The notes: generated by a model not told the origin, from the sequence alone. DNA of 6,082 bases from Lachnoclostridium sp. UBA7482 (GCA_002479645.1 DLOO01000034.1:20015-26096), one strand, 5' to 3'; shown: positions 1 through 6,082, counted from the stretch's first letter. Numbers and translations are program-made.

Positions 1-1122
1 TATAAATGGGATATTCCCGAAGAGGAGAAACTGTTGCCGATGTGGGTGGCGGATATGGATTTTAAGACCGCTCCGGCAGTTATCAAGGCGCTGGAAAAGC
101 GTGTGGCGAACGGTGTCTTTGGTTACTCGGTTGTGCCCGACGCCTGGTATGAGGCGTATATCGGCTGGTGGCAGAGACGGCACCATTTTACCATGAAGAA
201 GGACTGGCTGATTTTCTGTACCGGCATCATTCCGGCAATCAGCTGTGCGGTAAAGCGCCTGACCAATCACGGCGACAATGTGCTGGTGCAGACGCCGGTG
301 TACGACATTTTCTTTCATTCGATTGAAAATGCGGGCAGACACACGTTAGAAAGTCCCCTTGTATATAAGGAAGGACGCTATGAAATTGATTTTGCGGATC
401 TTGAGGAGAAGCTGGCGCATCCGATCACAACGCTGATGATTCTCTGTAATCCGCACAACCCTTCCGGTAAAATCTGGACGCGGGATGAGCTTGCCCGAAT
501 CGGCGAACTCTGTAAGAAGCATCACGTTACGGTTATTTCCGACGAAATTCACTGTGATTTGACGAAGCCGGGAACGGAATACATTCCCTTTGCATCGGTT
601 TCGGAGACCTGCGCGGAAATCAGCATGACCTGTCTGGCGGCAGGTAAAGCATTTAACCTTGCCGGACTTTCTTCTGCAGCGGTTGTGATTCCGGAGGAGG
701 GGCTTCGCAGCAAGATGAACCGCGGGCTTAATTCGGACGAGATTGCGGAGCCGGGAGCATTTGCCGTAGATGGTGTGATTGCGGCGTTTGACGAAAGCGA
801 AGACTGGTTTGAGGAGCTGCGGACATATCTTTTTGCCAACAAGCAGTATGCGGCGGAGTATCTTAGGAGGCAATTTCCGAAGCTTCGCGTGGAGGATTCA
901 GAGGCGACCTACCTGCTGTGGATTGATTTTGGAGCCTATACCGATGACACGACCGATTTTTGCAAGCGTCTTCGTGCGGAGCACAAGCTTTTTGTAACTG
1001 CAGGGGAACAGTATCGCGGCAACGGCGCACAGTTTGTCCGCATGAATGTGGCTTGTCCGCGTGCCATGGTGGAAGAAGGGCTGCGGAGATTCACCGAAGG
1101 TGTTAGGAAGATACTGGGTTAA
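1..1122 (+). CDS. MalY/PatB-family PLP-dependent aminotransferase-fold C-S lyase (cystathionine beta-lyase type), 5' end missing
   Basis: A fold-type I PLP enzyme of the MalY/PatB group, cytosolic. Family members cleave C-S bonds of cystathionine or cysteine conjugates, giving homocysteine or a thiol plus pyruvate and ammonia. The frame is open from base 1 and reads YKWDIPEEEKLLPMWVADMDF, a hallmark of this family's N-terminus, so the true start lies upstream. The TTG at 34 and ATG at 40 are internal. Visible length is 373 residues against about 390 for the family, so roughly 15-20 are missing. Numbering from base 1: Tyr101 in TPVYD (cofactor stacking), Asn150 in NPHNPSG, Asp181 in SDEIH (pyridine nitrogen), Lys216 in AAGKAFNLAG (Schiff-base lysine) and Arg347 in FVRMN.ACPR (substrate carboxylate). 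All key residues are present, so the enzyme looks active. Substrate cannot be read from sequence: cystathionine lyase, cysteine desulfhydrase or a MalY-like regulatory role are all possible. The family call is firm. Confidence 0.93.
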   Translation, partial: YKWDIPEEEKLLPMWVADMDFKTAPAVIKALEKRVANGVFGYSVVPDAWYEAYIGWWQRRHHFTMKKDWLIFCTGIIPAISCAVKRLTNHGDNVLVQTPVYDIFFHSIENAGRHTLESPLVYKEGRYEIDFADLEEKLAHPITTLMILCNPHNPSGKIWTRDELARIGELCKKHHVTVISDEIHCDLTKPGTEYIPFASVSETCAEISMTCLAAGKAFNLAGLSSAAVVIPEEGLRSKMNRGLNSDEIAEPGAFAVDGVIAAFDESEDWFEELRTYLFANKQYAAEYLRRQFPKLRVEDSEATYLLWIDFGAYTDDTTDFCKRLRAEHKLFVTAGEQYRGNGAQFVRMNVACPRAMVEEGLRRFTEGVRKILG

Positions 1123-1183
1123 CGGCAAAACGTAGAAAAGAGCGGTTTTTTTGGAAAAAAGCTTTGGATAACCGAAAAAATCA

Positions 1184-1217
1184 TTGACATTTTTTCTTCA
1201 TTCGGTAATAATATAAT
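1184..1217 (+). promoter_or_regulatory. Predicted sigma-A-type promoter of pckA
   Basis: A perfect -35 TTGACA (1184-1189) is followed after 17 nt by AATAAT (1207-1212), a 5/6 match to the -10 consensus. A perfect TATAAT overlaps it at 1212-1217 but stands 22 nt from the -35, which is too far for normal spacing. Transcription would start near 1219, or about 5 nt later if the second box is used. The resulting leader is about 70 nt. The promoter makes pckA a separate unit from the lyase gene. I saw no convincing intrinsic terminator between the two genes: the T7 run at 1146-1152 has no good stem before it. Confidence 0.7.
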
Positions 1218-1222
1218 CGTAT

Positions 1223-1255
1223 TATGCGAAAGTTGGGATTTTTTCCGCGCGCATA
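1223..1255 (+). promoter_or_regulatory. Stem-loop at the start of the pckA leader
   Basis: TATGCG (1223-1228) pairs perfectly with CGCATA (1250-1255), and an inner GGA/TCC (1236-1238 with 1244-1246) can stack inside. The stem begins within about five nucleotides of the predicted transcript start. Seen: the dyad. Inferred: either a 5'-terminal mRNA-stabilising hairpin or a protein-binding dyad just downstream of the promoter. It does not cover the ribosome binding site. It matches no riboswitch class I know. Confidence 0.4.
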
Positions 1256-1273
1256 GAAATAGTAGAATACAGA

Positions 1274-1282
1274 AAGGTAAGG
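1274..1282 (+). promoter_or_regulatory. pckA ribosome binding site, fixes the start at ATG 1292
   Basis: The purine-rich stretch AAGGTAAGG ends 9 nt before ATG 1292 ([10 protein letters not shown]). An in-frame TTG at 1286 would extend the protein by two residues but lies only 3 nt from this site, so ATG 1292 is the better start. Confidence 0.75.
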
Positions 1283-1291
1283 TAATTGTAC

Positions 1292-2908
1292 ATGGCAAAT
1301 GTTGATTTGACCAAATATGGTATTACAGGTACCACAGAAATCGTTTATAATCCTTCTTACGACGAGTTGTTCGCAGAAGAGACCAAGCCTGAACTTGAAG
1401 GCTATGAGAAAGGACAGGTTACGGAGCTCGGTACTGTTAACGTTATGACCGGTATTTACACCGGACGTTCCCCGAAAGATAAGTACATAGTTATGGATGA
1501 GAATTCCAAGGACACCGTATGGTGGACAAGTGATGAGTATAAGAACGACAACCATCCGATGAGCGAGGCTACATGGGAAGCTGTTAAGAAGATCGCTAAG
1601 GATGAGCTTTGCAATAAGAGGCTCTTTGTAGTTGACGCATTCTGCGGCGCTAACAAGGATACTCGTATGGCAGTTCGTTTCATCGTCGAGGTTGCTTGGC
1701 AGGCACATTTCGTAAAGAACATGTTCATTGTTCCTACGGAGGAAGAGCTTGCTTCTTTCGAGCCTGACTTTGTCGTATACAACGCTTCTAAGGCAAAGGT
1801 TGAGAACTACGCTGAGCTTGGTCTTAACTCTGAGACCTGTGTAGCATTCAACATTACCAGCCGTGAGCAGGTTATCATCAATACCTGGTACGGCGGTGAG
1901 ATGAAGAAGGGTATGTTCTCCATGATGAACTACTACCTGCCTCTTAAGGGCATTGCTTCCATGCACTGCTCCGCTAACACCGATATGAACGGTGAGAACA
2001 CCGCAGTATTCTTCGGCCTCTCCGGAACCGGTAAGACCACCCTTTCCACCGATCCTAAGCGTCTCCTCATCGGCGATGACGAGCACGGCTGGGATGACAA
2101 CGGTGTATTCAACTTTGAGGGTGGCTGCTACGCAAAGGTAATCGGTCTTGATAAGGAATCTGAGCCTGATATCTACAACGCAATCAAGAGAAACGCTCTT
2201 CTTGAGAACGTAACCGTAGCTGAGGACGGCACCATCGATTTCAATGATAAGTCCGTAACTGAGAACACCCGTGTATCTTACCCGATTGATCATATCGAGA
2301 AGATTGCAAGCCATGTAAATAAGGTATCTTCCGGCCCTGCTGCAAAGAATGTTATCTTCCTTTCCGCAGACGCATTCGGCGTACTTCCTCCGGTATCCAT
2401 CCTTACTCCTGAGCAGACGCAGTATTATTTCCTGAGCGGTTTCACTGCAAAGCTTGCAGGTACCGAGCGTGGAATTACCGAGCCTACTCCGACCTTCTCC
2501 GCTTGCTTCGGTCAGGCATTTCTTGAGCTTCATCCTACTAAGTACGGTGAAGAGCTTGTTAAGAAGATGGAGCAGAGTGGCGCTAAGGCATACCTGGTAA
2601 ACACCGGTTGGAACGGAACCGGTAAGAGAATTACCATTAAGGATACTCGCGGTATCATTGATGCAATCCTTTCCGGCGCTATCAATGAAGCTCCTACCAA
2701 GACCATTCCTATGTTCAACTTTGAAGTTCCTACCGAGCTTCCCGGTGTAAATCCTGCAATTCTTGACCCTCGCGATACCTATGCTGATGCATCTGAGTGG
2801 GAGAACAAGGCTAAGGATCTTGCTGCCAGATTCCGGAAGAACTTCGTTAAGTATGAAGGAAATGCCGCAGGTAAGGCTCTCGTAGCTGCAGGTCCTAAGG
2901 CAGAGTAA
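1292..2908 (+). CDS. pckA: Phosphoenolpyruvate carboxykinase (ATP), complete
   Basis: Catalyses oxaloacetate + ATP to and from PEP + ADP + CO2 in the cytosol. It serves gluconeogenesis or, in CO2-fixing fermenters, runs towards oxaloacetate to make ATP. The 538 residues match the roughly 540 of the ATP-type family. Residues seen: Arg59 in [10 protein letters not shown] (oxaloacetate/PEP binding), Lys205-Lys206 in GGEMKKGMF and His225 in MHCSANTD (metal site), P-loop [11 protein letters not shown] with Lys248, Asp262-Asp263 in LIGDDEHGW (kinase-2, metal), ENTRVSYPI with the conserved active-site Arg, and AKLAGTE near the nucleotide site. The P-loop form and length separate it from the GTP type. 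All catalytic residues are intact. The gene has its own promoter and terminator, so it is probably monocistronic. Codon choice is strongly biased (Lys mostly AAG, Ala GCT/GCA, Pro CCT), unlike the lyase gene, which suggests high expression. The direction of flux in this host cannot be told from sequence. Confidence 0.98.
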   Translation: MANVDLTKYGITGTTEIVYNPSYDELFAEETKPELEGYEKGQVTELGTVNVMTGIYTGRSPKDKYIVMDENSKDTVWWTSDEYKNDNHPMSEATWEAVKKIAKDELCNKRLFVVDAFCGANKDTRMAVRFIVEVAWQAHFVKNMFIVPTEEELASFEPDFVVYNASKAKVENYAELGLNSETCVAFNITSREQVIINTWYGGEMKKGMFSMMNYYLPLKGIASMHCSANTDMNGENTAVFFGLSGTGKTTLSTDPKRLLIGDDEHGWDDNGVFNFEGGCYAKVIGLDKESEPDIYNAIKRNALLENVTVAEDGTIDFNDKSVTENTRVSYPIDHIEKIASHVNKVSSGPAAKNVIFLSADAFGVLPPVSILTPEQTQYYFLSGFTAKLAGTERGITEPTPTFSACFGQAFLELHPTKYGEELVKKMEQSGAKAYLVNTGWNGTGKRITIKDTRGIIDAILSGAINEAPTKTIPMFNFEVPTELPGVNPAILDPRDTYADASEWENKAKDLAARFRKNFVKYEGNAAGKALVAAGPKAE

Positions 2909-2947
2909 TTCTGATAAAAACAGATTTTTCGGCTGAAAGCTGATAAT

Positions 2948-3012
2948 AAACCCTGTAATATGCGGGTTTGCCGGGCAAGTTTTTTGTCGGGTACGCAATT
3001 ACAGGGTTTTTT
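2948..3012 (+). terminator. Intrinsic terminator of pckA
   Basis: A perfect 12-bp stem pairs 2948-2959 (AAACCCTGTAAT) with 2998-3009 (ATTACAGGGTTT). Past a single unpaired A (2960) it continues with TGCG/CGCA (2961-2964 with 2994-2997), and the downstream arm runs into T6 at 3007-3012. The loop is unusually long and holds a small nested hairpin, TTGC/GCAA (2968-2971 with 2975-2978), itself followed by T6 at 2980-2985. It begins about 40 nt after the pckA stop. The call as a terminator is strong; the role of the nested hairpin is unknown. Confidence 0.8.
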
Positions 3013-3054
3013 GTTCCGTAGGAAATTCAAAAGAATTTCCTACGGAACAAAAAA
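3007..3054. repeat. Perfect 22-bp inverted repeat with AAAA loop
   Basis: Bases 3007-3028 and 3033-3054 are exact reverse complements around a 4-nt AAAA loop. The core arm is GTTCCGTAGGAAATTC, with T6 on the outside left and A6 on the outside right. On either strand the hairpin is preceded by Ts and followed by As, so it is not itself a normal intrinsic terminator. Its left T6 is the U-tract of the pckA terminator, so the two structures compete in part for those bases. It may be a dispersed extragenic palindrome or a relic of a small non-autonomous element; a single window cannot show copy number. Confidence 0.8.
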
Positions 3055-3179
3055 CGCTCCGCTATGGAAGTGTCCCGATGTGGCATAAATGCCAATCGTG
3101 ACTATACTCGCGCGAAAGGAAGTTAGCCGACAAGTAATGCAAAAAAATACGTCATATTCTTGAAAAAAGAAATCTACAG
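3055..3179. other. Non-coding spacer with a bulged hairpin
   Basis: This is the middle of the 359-nt gap between pckA and the surface protein gene. I see no credible open frame with a ribosome binding site on either strand. At 3076-3098 CGAT-G-TGGCA pairs with TGCCA-ATCG around TAAA, giving 9 bp with one bulged G. An 8-bp palindrome TCGCGCGA lies at 3108-3115. Base composition falls from mixed to very AT-rich after about 3140, approaching the next promoter. Together with the inverted repeat to its left, the part up to about 3130 could be one extragenic repeat unit or a small RNA, but neither is supported beyond these dyads. Confidence 0.4.
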
Positions 3180-3208
3180 TTGCAATACGATATTATTTGT
3201 GTGATAAT
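3180..3208 (+). promoter_or_regulatory. Predicted extended -10 promoter of the surface protein gene
   Basis: TTGCAA (3180-3185) and GATAAT (3203-3208) are separated by 17 nt, and TGT immediately precedes the -10, giving an extended TGn motif. Transcription would start near 3215, leaving a leader of about 53 nt. A perfect TATAAT at 3227-3232 is a second -10 candidate but has no recognisable -35 at the right distance. Confidence 0.6.
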
Positions 3209-3219
3209 ATTTTTTATCA
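3202..3219. promoter_or_regulatory. AT-rich dyad over the -10 box, possible operator
   Basis: TGATAA (3202-3207) and TTATCA (3214-3219) are exact inverted repeats with a 6-nt T-rich spacer, overlying the -10 and predicted start of the surface protein promoter. The placement suits a repressor site. The half-sites resemble Fur-type GATAAT hexamers, but the spacing does not match a canonical Fur box. Short AT-rich dyads also arise by chance. Confidence 0.3.
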
Positions 3220-3239
3220 TTAAAATTATAATGGATAAT

Positions 3240-3263
3240 CCTCTATTTTAGAGGAAGGGGGAG
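3240..3263 (+). promoter_or_regulatory. Leader hairpin abutting a strong Shine-Dalgarno
   Basis: CCTCTA (3240-3245) pairs with TAGAGG (3249-3254) around a TTT loop. The right arm runs straight into the purine block GAAGGGGGAG (3254-3263), whose G5 ends 6 nt before ATG 3268. Most of the ribosome binding site stays free, so translation should be efficient. The hairpin could still modulate it by covering the first AGG. The site decides the start codon. Confidence 0.55.
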
Positions 3264-3267
3264 AATA

Positions 3268-6082
3268 ATGAGGAGAAATGTGAAAAAAAGCTGCATGGCA
3301 GTATTGCTCACGATTTGTATGCTTATCACTTCTTTGAGCAGCAGTCAGATTGTATCGGCTGCACTTAATGGAAATGTCGAAACGCTTACAAAGACTTATC
3401 GTGAGACCTATCCTGTCAATCGCGTCCTGCAGGTCGCAGGAGGATTTCATGTATTTGCACTGGACAAGGCAACGCCCTCCGTGCATACCAACGGCAATAT
3501 CGCGGCCAATAGTCTGGATATCCGGAACAACTTCGGTACCAACCAGGCAGAGGACGAGATGACCTATGTCAGAAATTATGATACTGTCACAGGAGGTATT
3601 TTTACCGTTAAGGGAAGTGTAATTCTCGGCGAGAATAACCTGGTTACCTTTTCCAATGGCGGGGATGCCTACATCAATGGTATCAAGGTCGGACTCTCGA
3701 ATCCTTCCAAGGTAAAGTATGAGCCGGTTGATAAGTATTTTGTTGACCTTGAGGATGAATTTGCGTACCTCAGAGGCTTGTCGGATGCTTTGTCCGAGCT
3801 GACGCCTACCTTGACAAAGGACGATATTAAGGCGACGCCAAGTGACGACCAGAAGAAGATCACGCTGAAGGGCGGTCTGAATGTCATAAATCTGACGGCA
3901 GATGATGCAGATGAACTTCAGAATTTGATTATTGATAATGTTAAGGCTTCGAGCACGATTACTGTCGGAGAGAATACATATCAGAGAGTTGACGGTTCCC
4001 AGGCGCTTGTTATCAATATCGACTTGAAGGGAAAGACAGAATATACGATTCCTTTCCAGTCCTGGTATGTATTTGAAGACGGCACCGAAGTAATGAACAG
4101 TGAATCGACCTATTATAACGGAACCAATATTCTCTATAATGTTTATGATAGCGGTTCTGCTGACGGTCTTTACCATGGAAATCTCGATAATGCCAAGTAT
4201 TTGATTGGCGCTATGCTTGCTCCGTCTGCGGACATTTATGCAGAGGCAATCAATGGTAATATCATGGGTAAGAATGTTACCACGACCGGTGCGGAGACAC
4301 ACCGTTGCGACTTCCTTGGTGAATTTGCTGTTAAGGTTAAGAAGATGCAGAATAACCCTGTTGAGATTCAGCTTAACAAGATTGGCATTGACGGTGTAAC
4401 CAAGCTCAGCGGTGCGGAATTTGCCGTTTATAATATTGACGGCAAGGAAGCTAAGCCTCTTATCAATGGTCGTGAGGTTGACACGCTTGTAGTTGATTCC
4501 CCCGATGGAACAATTAAATTTGTACTTCCGGAAGGAAAATACTACCTTCAGGAAACAAAGGCTCCGGCTGGCTATGTTCTTGACAGCACGATTATTCCCT
4601 TCGAGATTACAAAAGATGGCAAACTCAAAGGCGAATTTGACGTGACGGTACCTAAGATTGAAATCGAAGAGGCCATGCAAGAAGCAGATTTGTTGGAGTA
4701 CTGTCAGGTTATGCCGGACGGCAGAGTGAAAATTACGATTCCCCGTGTGGGATATATTGATGCAGCTGCTCTTTTTGACAGTGTGGATTTGCAGATTCTT
4801 CTTAAGGACGACCCTAGCGAAAATGTTTACTATGAAATCAGAAATGAGAACGGGGATTTGATTAGCGAGGAGAATAACCAGAAAAACTCCGGAAGCTGGT
4901 ATGCACCCAGTTATTATTATCTGAGTCAGGAATTGAAAAAGACGAGTCCGCTCGAGCCTGAGTACTGTACACACGATCAGAACAATAATGCAGGTTATGA
5001 TACGCTTGGAAAACAGGTTAAGATGAGTATTTACTCCGGTACGGTTTTCTATCTTAAAGCATATAAGGACAAATGGGATAATGAAAGGGGCGAATTCCCG
5101 ACTCTTCCTATTGAGAGTATTTCCAAACTGAAGCTGCGCGGTATTATCAGAGACGTATCAACGGATACTATCAGTTATGCGATGCAGAGTAATGCATTTG
5201 TAAAGAATAATGAGATTTATGTAACGAATGAGAAGAAACTTAACGGAGATGTATCCTTCAAGTTCCTGAAGAAGGACACAGAAGGCAATGTCCTTGAAGG
5301 AGCAAAGTTTGAAATTCTGAATGCAAACGGCGAAGTGCTTATGTCTTGGATTTCGGGTTCTGAGCCGCATGTCGTTAGCGGTCTGACCAGAAACAGAGTA
5401 TATACCATCAGGGAGACGGTTGCTCCGGATGGATACGCGATTACCAATGAGCGTTCTTTCTCCATTGATGCAGCGGGTAAGATTAATCCGGTTCCCAATG
5501 CGGCAGCAATGCAGGTTGGAATCGATGGAGTATACTATGTAAGCGATGAAAAGACAAATGTATCCATCAGTAAGGTTGATATTGCGGATGGTGAAGAGCT
5601 GGAAGGCGCTGCCATCCAGATAATTGACGATAAGGGAAATGTTGTAGAGGAATGGACGTCCACAAAAGAGCCCCGTGTAATTACGGGACTTAAGACAGGT
5701 GTTACCTATACTCTTCGTGAGACTGTAGCGCCCGATGGATATTCTATTGCAGTTGATACAACTTTCCAGCTCAATGCTGACGGAACAATCAATAAGGATT
5801 TAACAACCACAAAGATTAGTGACGAAGGTGTGCTTCTCGTTCAGGATACAAAGAAACCGGAACCGACGGCAACGCCTACACCGACGGAGGAAGCAACACC
5901 GACGCCGACAAAGGAAGCAACACCTACACCGACGGAGGAAGCAACGCCTACGCCGACAAAGGAAGCAACACCTACACCTACGGAAGAAGCAACACCTACG
6001 CCGACAAAGGAAGCAACACCTATACCGACGGAGGAAGCAACGCCTACGCCTACGAAGGCGGCAACGCCGACGCCGACAAAGG
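3268..6082 (+). CDS. Secreted multidomain surface protein: CAA domain, SpaA/Cna-B domains, Thr-Pro repeat; 3' end missing
   Basis: A likely wall-anchored adhesin or pilin-like protein; 938 codons are visible without a stop. Residues 1-31 form a signal peptide (RRNVKK, hydrophobic core, VSA cleavage site). About 55-353 matches the choice-of-anchor-A domain: VHTNGNIAANSL (72-83), VTGGIFTVKGSVILG (107-121), YFVDLEDEFAYLRGLS (157-172), YNVYDSG, and GAMLAPSADIYAEAINGNIMG (314-334) leading to HRCDFLGEF. A SpaA/Cna-B domain spans about 366-462 (Lys371; Glu429 in ETKAPAGY). Residues 464-645 match nothing I recognise. Two further Cna-B domains follow: about 661-762 (Lys668, Glu716, Asp760) and 764-862 (Lys769, Glu818, Asp860), both with ETVAPDGY. 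From 868 the chain is ATPTPT(E/K)E repeats, as in wall-spanning stalks. An LPXTG or other anchor would lie beyond the window, and no sortase gene is visible. The gene has its own promoter and a strong RBS. Domain calls are firm; ligand and true length are unknown. Confidence 0.92.
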   Translation, partial: MRRNVKKSCMAVLLTICMLITSLSSSQIVSAALNGNVETLTKTYRETYPVNRVLQVAGGFHVFALDKATPSVHTNGNIAANSLDIRNNFGTNQAEDEMTYVRNYDTVTGGIFTVKGSVILGENNLVTFSNGGDAYINGIKVGLSNPSKVKYEPVDKYFVDLEDEFAYLRGLSDALSELTPTLTKDDIKATPSDDQKKITLKGGLNVINLTADDADELQNLIIDNVKASSTITVGENTYQRVDGSQALVINIDLKGKTEYTIPFQSWYVFEDGTEVMNSESTYYNGTNILYNVYDSGSADGLYHGNLDNAKYLIGAMLAPSADIYAEAINGNIMGKNVTTTGAETHRCDFLGEFAVKVKKMQNNPVEIQLNKIGIDGVTKLSGAEFAVYNIDGKEAKPLINGREVDTLVVDSPDGTIKFVLPEGKYYLQETKAPAGYVLDSTIIPFEITKDGKLKGEFDVTVPKIEIEEAMQEADLLEYCQVMPDGRVKITIPRVGYIDAAALFDSVDLQILLKDDPSENVYYEIRNENGDLISEENNQKNSGSWYAPSYYYLSQELKKTSPLEPEYCTHDQNNNAGYDTLGKQVKMSIYSGTVFYLKAYKDKWDNERGEFPTLPIESISKLKLRGIIRDVSTDTISYAMQSNAFVKNNEIYVTNEKKLNGDVSFKFLKKDTEGNVLEGAKFEILNANGEVLMSWISGSEPHVVSGLTRNRVYTIRETVAPDGYAITNERSFSIDAAGKINPVPNAAAMQVGIDGVYYVSDEKTNVSISKVDIADGEELEGAAIQIIDDKGNVVEEWTSTKEPRVITGLKTGVTYTLRETVAPDGYSIAVDTTFQLNADGTINKDLTTTKISDEGVLLVQDTKKPEPTATPTPTEEATPTPTKEATPTPTEEATPTPTKEATPTPTEEATPTPTKEATPIPTEEATPTPTKAATPTPTK
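5869..6082 (+). repeat. 24-nt tandem repeat encoding ATPTPT(E/K)E, 48-nt higher-order period
   Basis: Eight complete 24-nt units plus a ninth cut by the window edge. Units alternate strictly: odd units end GAG/GAA GAA (EE) and even units AAG GAA (KE), giving a 48-nt, 16-residue period. Unit 7 has Ile for Thr (ATA at 6025) and unit 8 ends in Ala instead of Glu (GCG at 6058). Synonymous third-base differences (CCT/CCG, ACA/ACG) are scattered between units, so the array is not freshly duplicated throughout. In the protein it forms a Pro/Thr-rich, extended, alternating-charge stalk. Confidence 0.95.

Noticed and set aside
346..873. Minus-strand frame rich in Arg/Cys inside the lyase gene
   Set aside because: Shadow of the lyase coding sequence with no plausible domain.
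1123..1180. Possible terminator after the lyase gene (T7 run at 1146-1152; CGGTT/AACCG at 1143-1147 with 1170-1174)
   Set aside because: No adequate GC stem precedes the T7 run, and the CGGTT/AACCG pair is followed by As rather than Ts on the + strand.
2909..2930. Small hairpin TCTG/CAGA followed by T5 just after the pckA stop
   Set aside because: Only four base pairs with a 7-nt loop; too weak beside the 12-bp stem that follows.
1181..2998. Minus-strand open frame of about 600 codons lying across all of pckA
   Set aside because: It is antisense to a clear, full-length PEPCK, its translation shows no recognisable domain, and it reads through the promoter and terminator. Strong codon bias in pckA explains the absence of stops.
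2779..3030. Short minus-strand frame spanning the pckA end and terminator
   Set aside because: It overlaps the terminator stem and the pckA C-terminus, and its product has no recognisable feature.
3204..3240. Fur or PerR box near the surface protein promoter
   Set aside because: Hexamers resemble GATAAT, but neither the 7-1-7 spacing of Fur nor the PerR consensus is met; AT-rich promoter DNA gives such matches easily.
3226..4974. Minus-strand open frame of about 580 codons antisense to the surface protein
   Set aside because: The + strand frame has a signal peptide, RBS, promoter and recognised domains. The antisense translation has no family resemblance.

Overview
The window holds three genes on the + strand, two of them cut by its edges. 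They are a 5'-truncated MalY/PatB-type PLP-dependent C-S lyase (1-1122), a complete ATP-dependent phosphoenolpyruvate carboxykinase, pckA (1292-2908), and the first 938 codons of a large secreted surface protein (3268 to the right edge). There is no RNA gene, CRISPR array, insertion sequence or integrase that I can support.

The likely host is a Gram-positive, anaerobic clostridial bacterium, probably Lachnospiraceae-like. This is inferred from the strong purine-rich ribosome binding sites, the AT-rich sigma-A-type promoters, an ATP-type PEPCK, and a SpaA/Cna-B surface protein ending in Thr-Pro repeats of the kind that span a Gram-positive wall. No ribosomal marker is present, so the family-level call is a judgement.

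Layout. The lyase ends at 1122, and a 169-nt gap carries a promoter (TTGACA, 17 nt, AATAAT) and a stem-loop near the predicted 5' end of the pckA message. pckA is followed by a 359-nt non-coding stretch. That stretch contains a long-stemmed terminator, a perfect 22-bp inverted repeat that shares the terminator's T-run, a smaller hairpin, and an extended -10 promoter with a dyad over its -10 box. A strong Shine-Dalgarno sequence then leads into the surface protein. Its domains in order are signal peptide, choice-of-anchor-A (CAA) domain, a first SpaA/Cna-B domain, an unassigned segment of about 185 residues, two more Cna-B domains, and an alternating-charge ATPTPT(E/K)E repeat that runs off the window.

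The three genes do not look like one operon or one pathway. The lyase acts in sulfur amino acid metabolism, PEPCK sits at the PEP/oxaloacetate node, and the third gene is an adhesin or pilin-like wall protein with its own promoter. The most interesting material is in that protein. Its second and third Cna-B domains carry the Lys/Glu/Asp triad of the Lys-Asp isopeptide type known from S. pyogenes FbaB CnaB2. The first domain lacks an acceptor at the matching place and may be interrupted by the unassigned segment.
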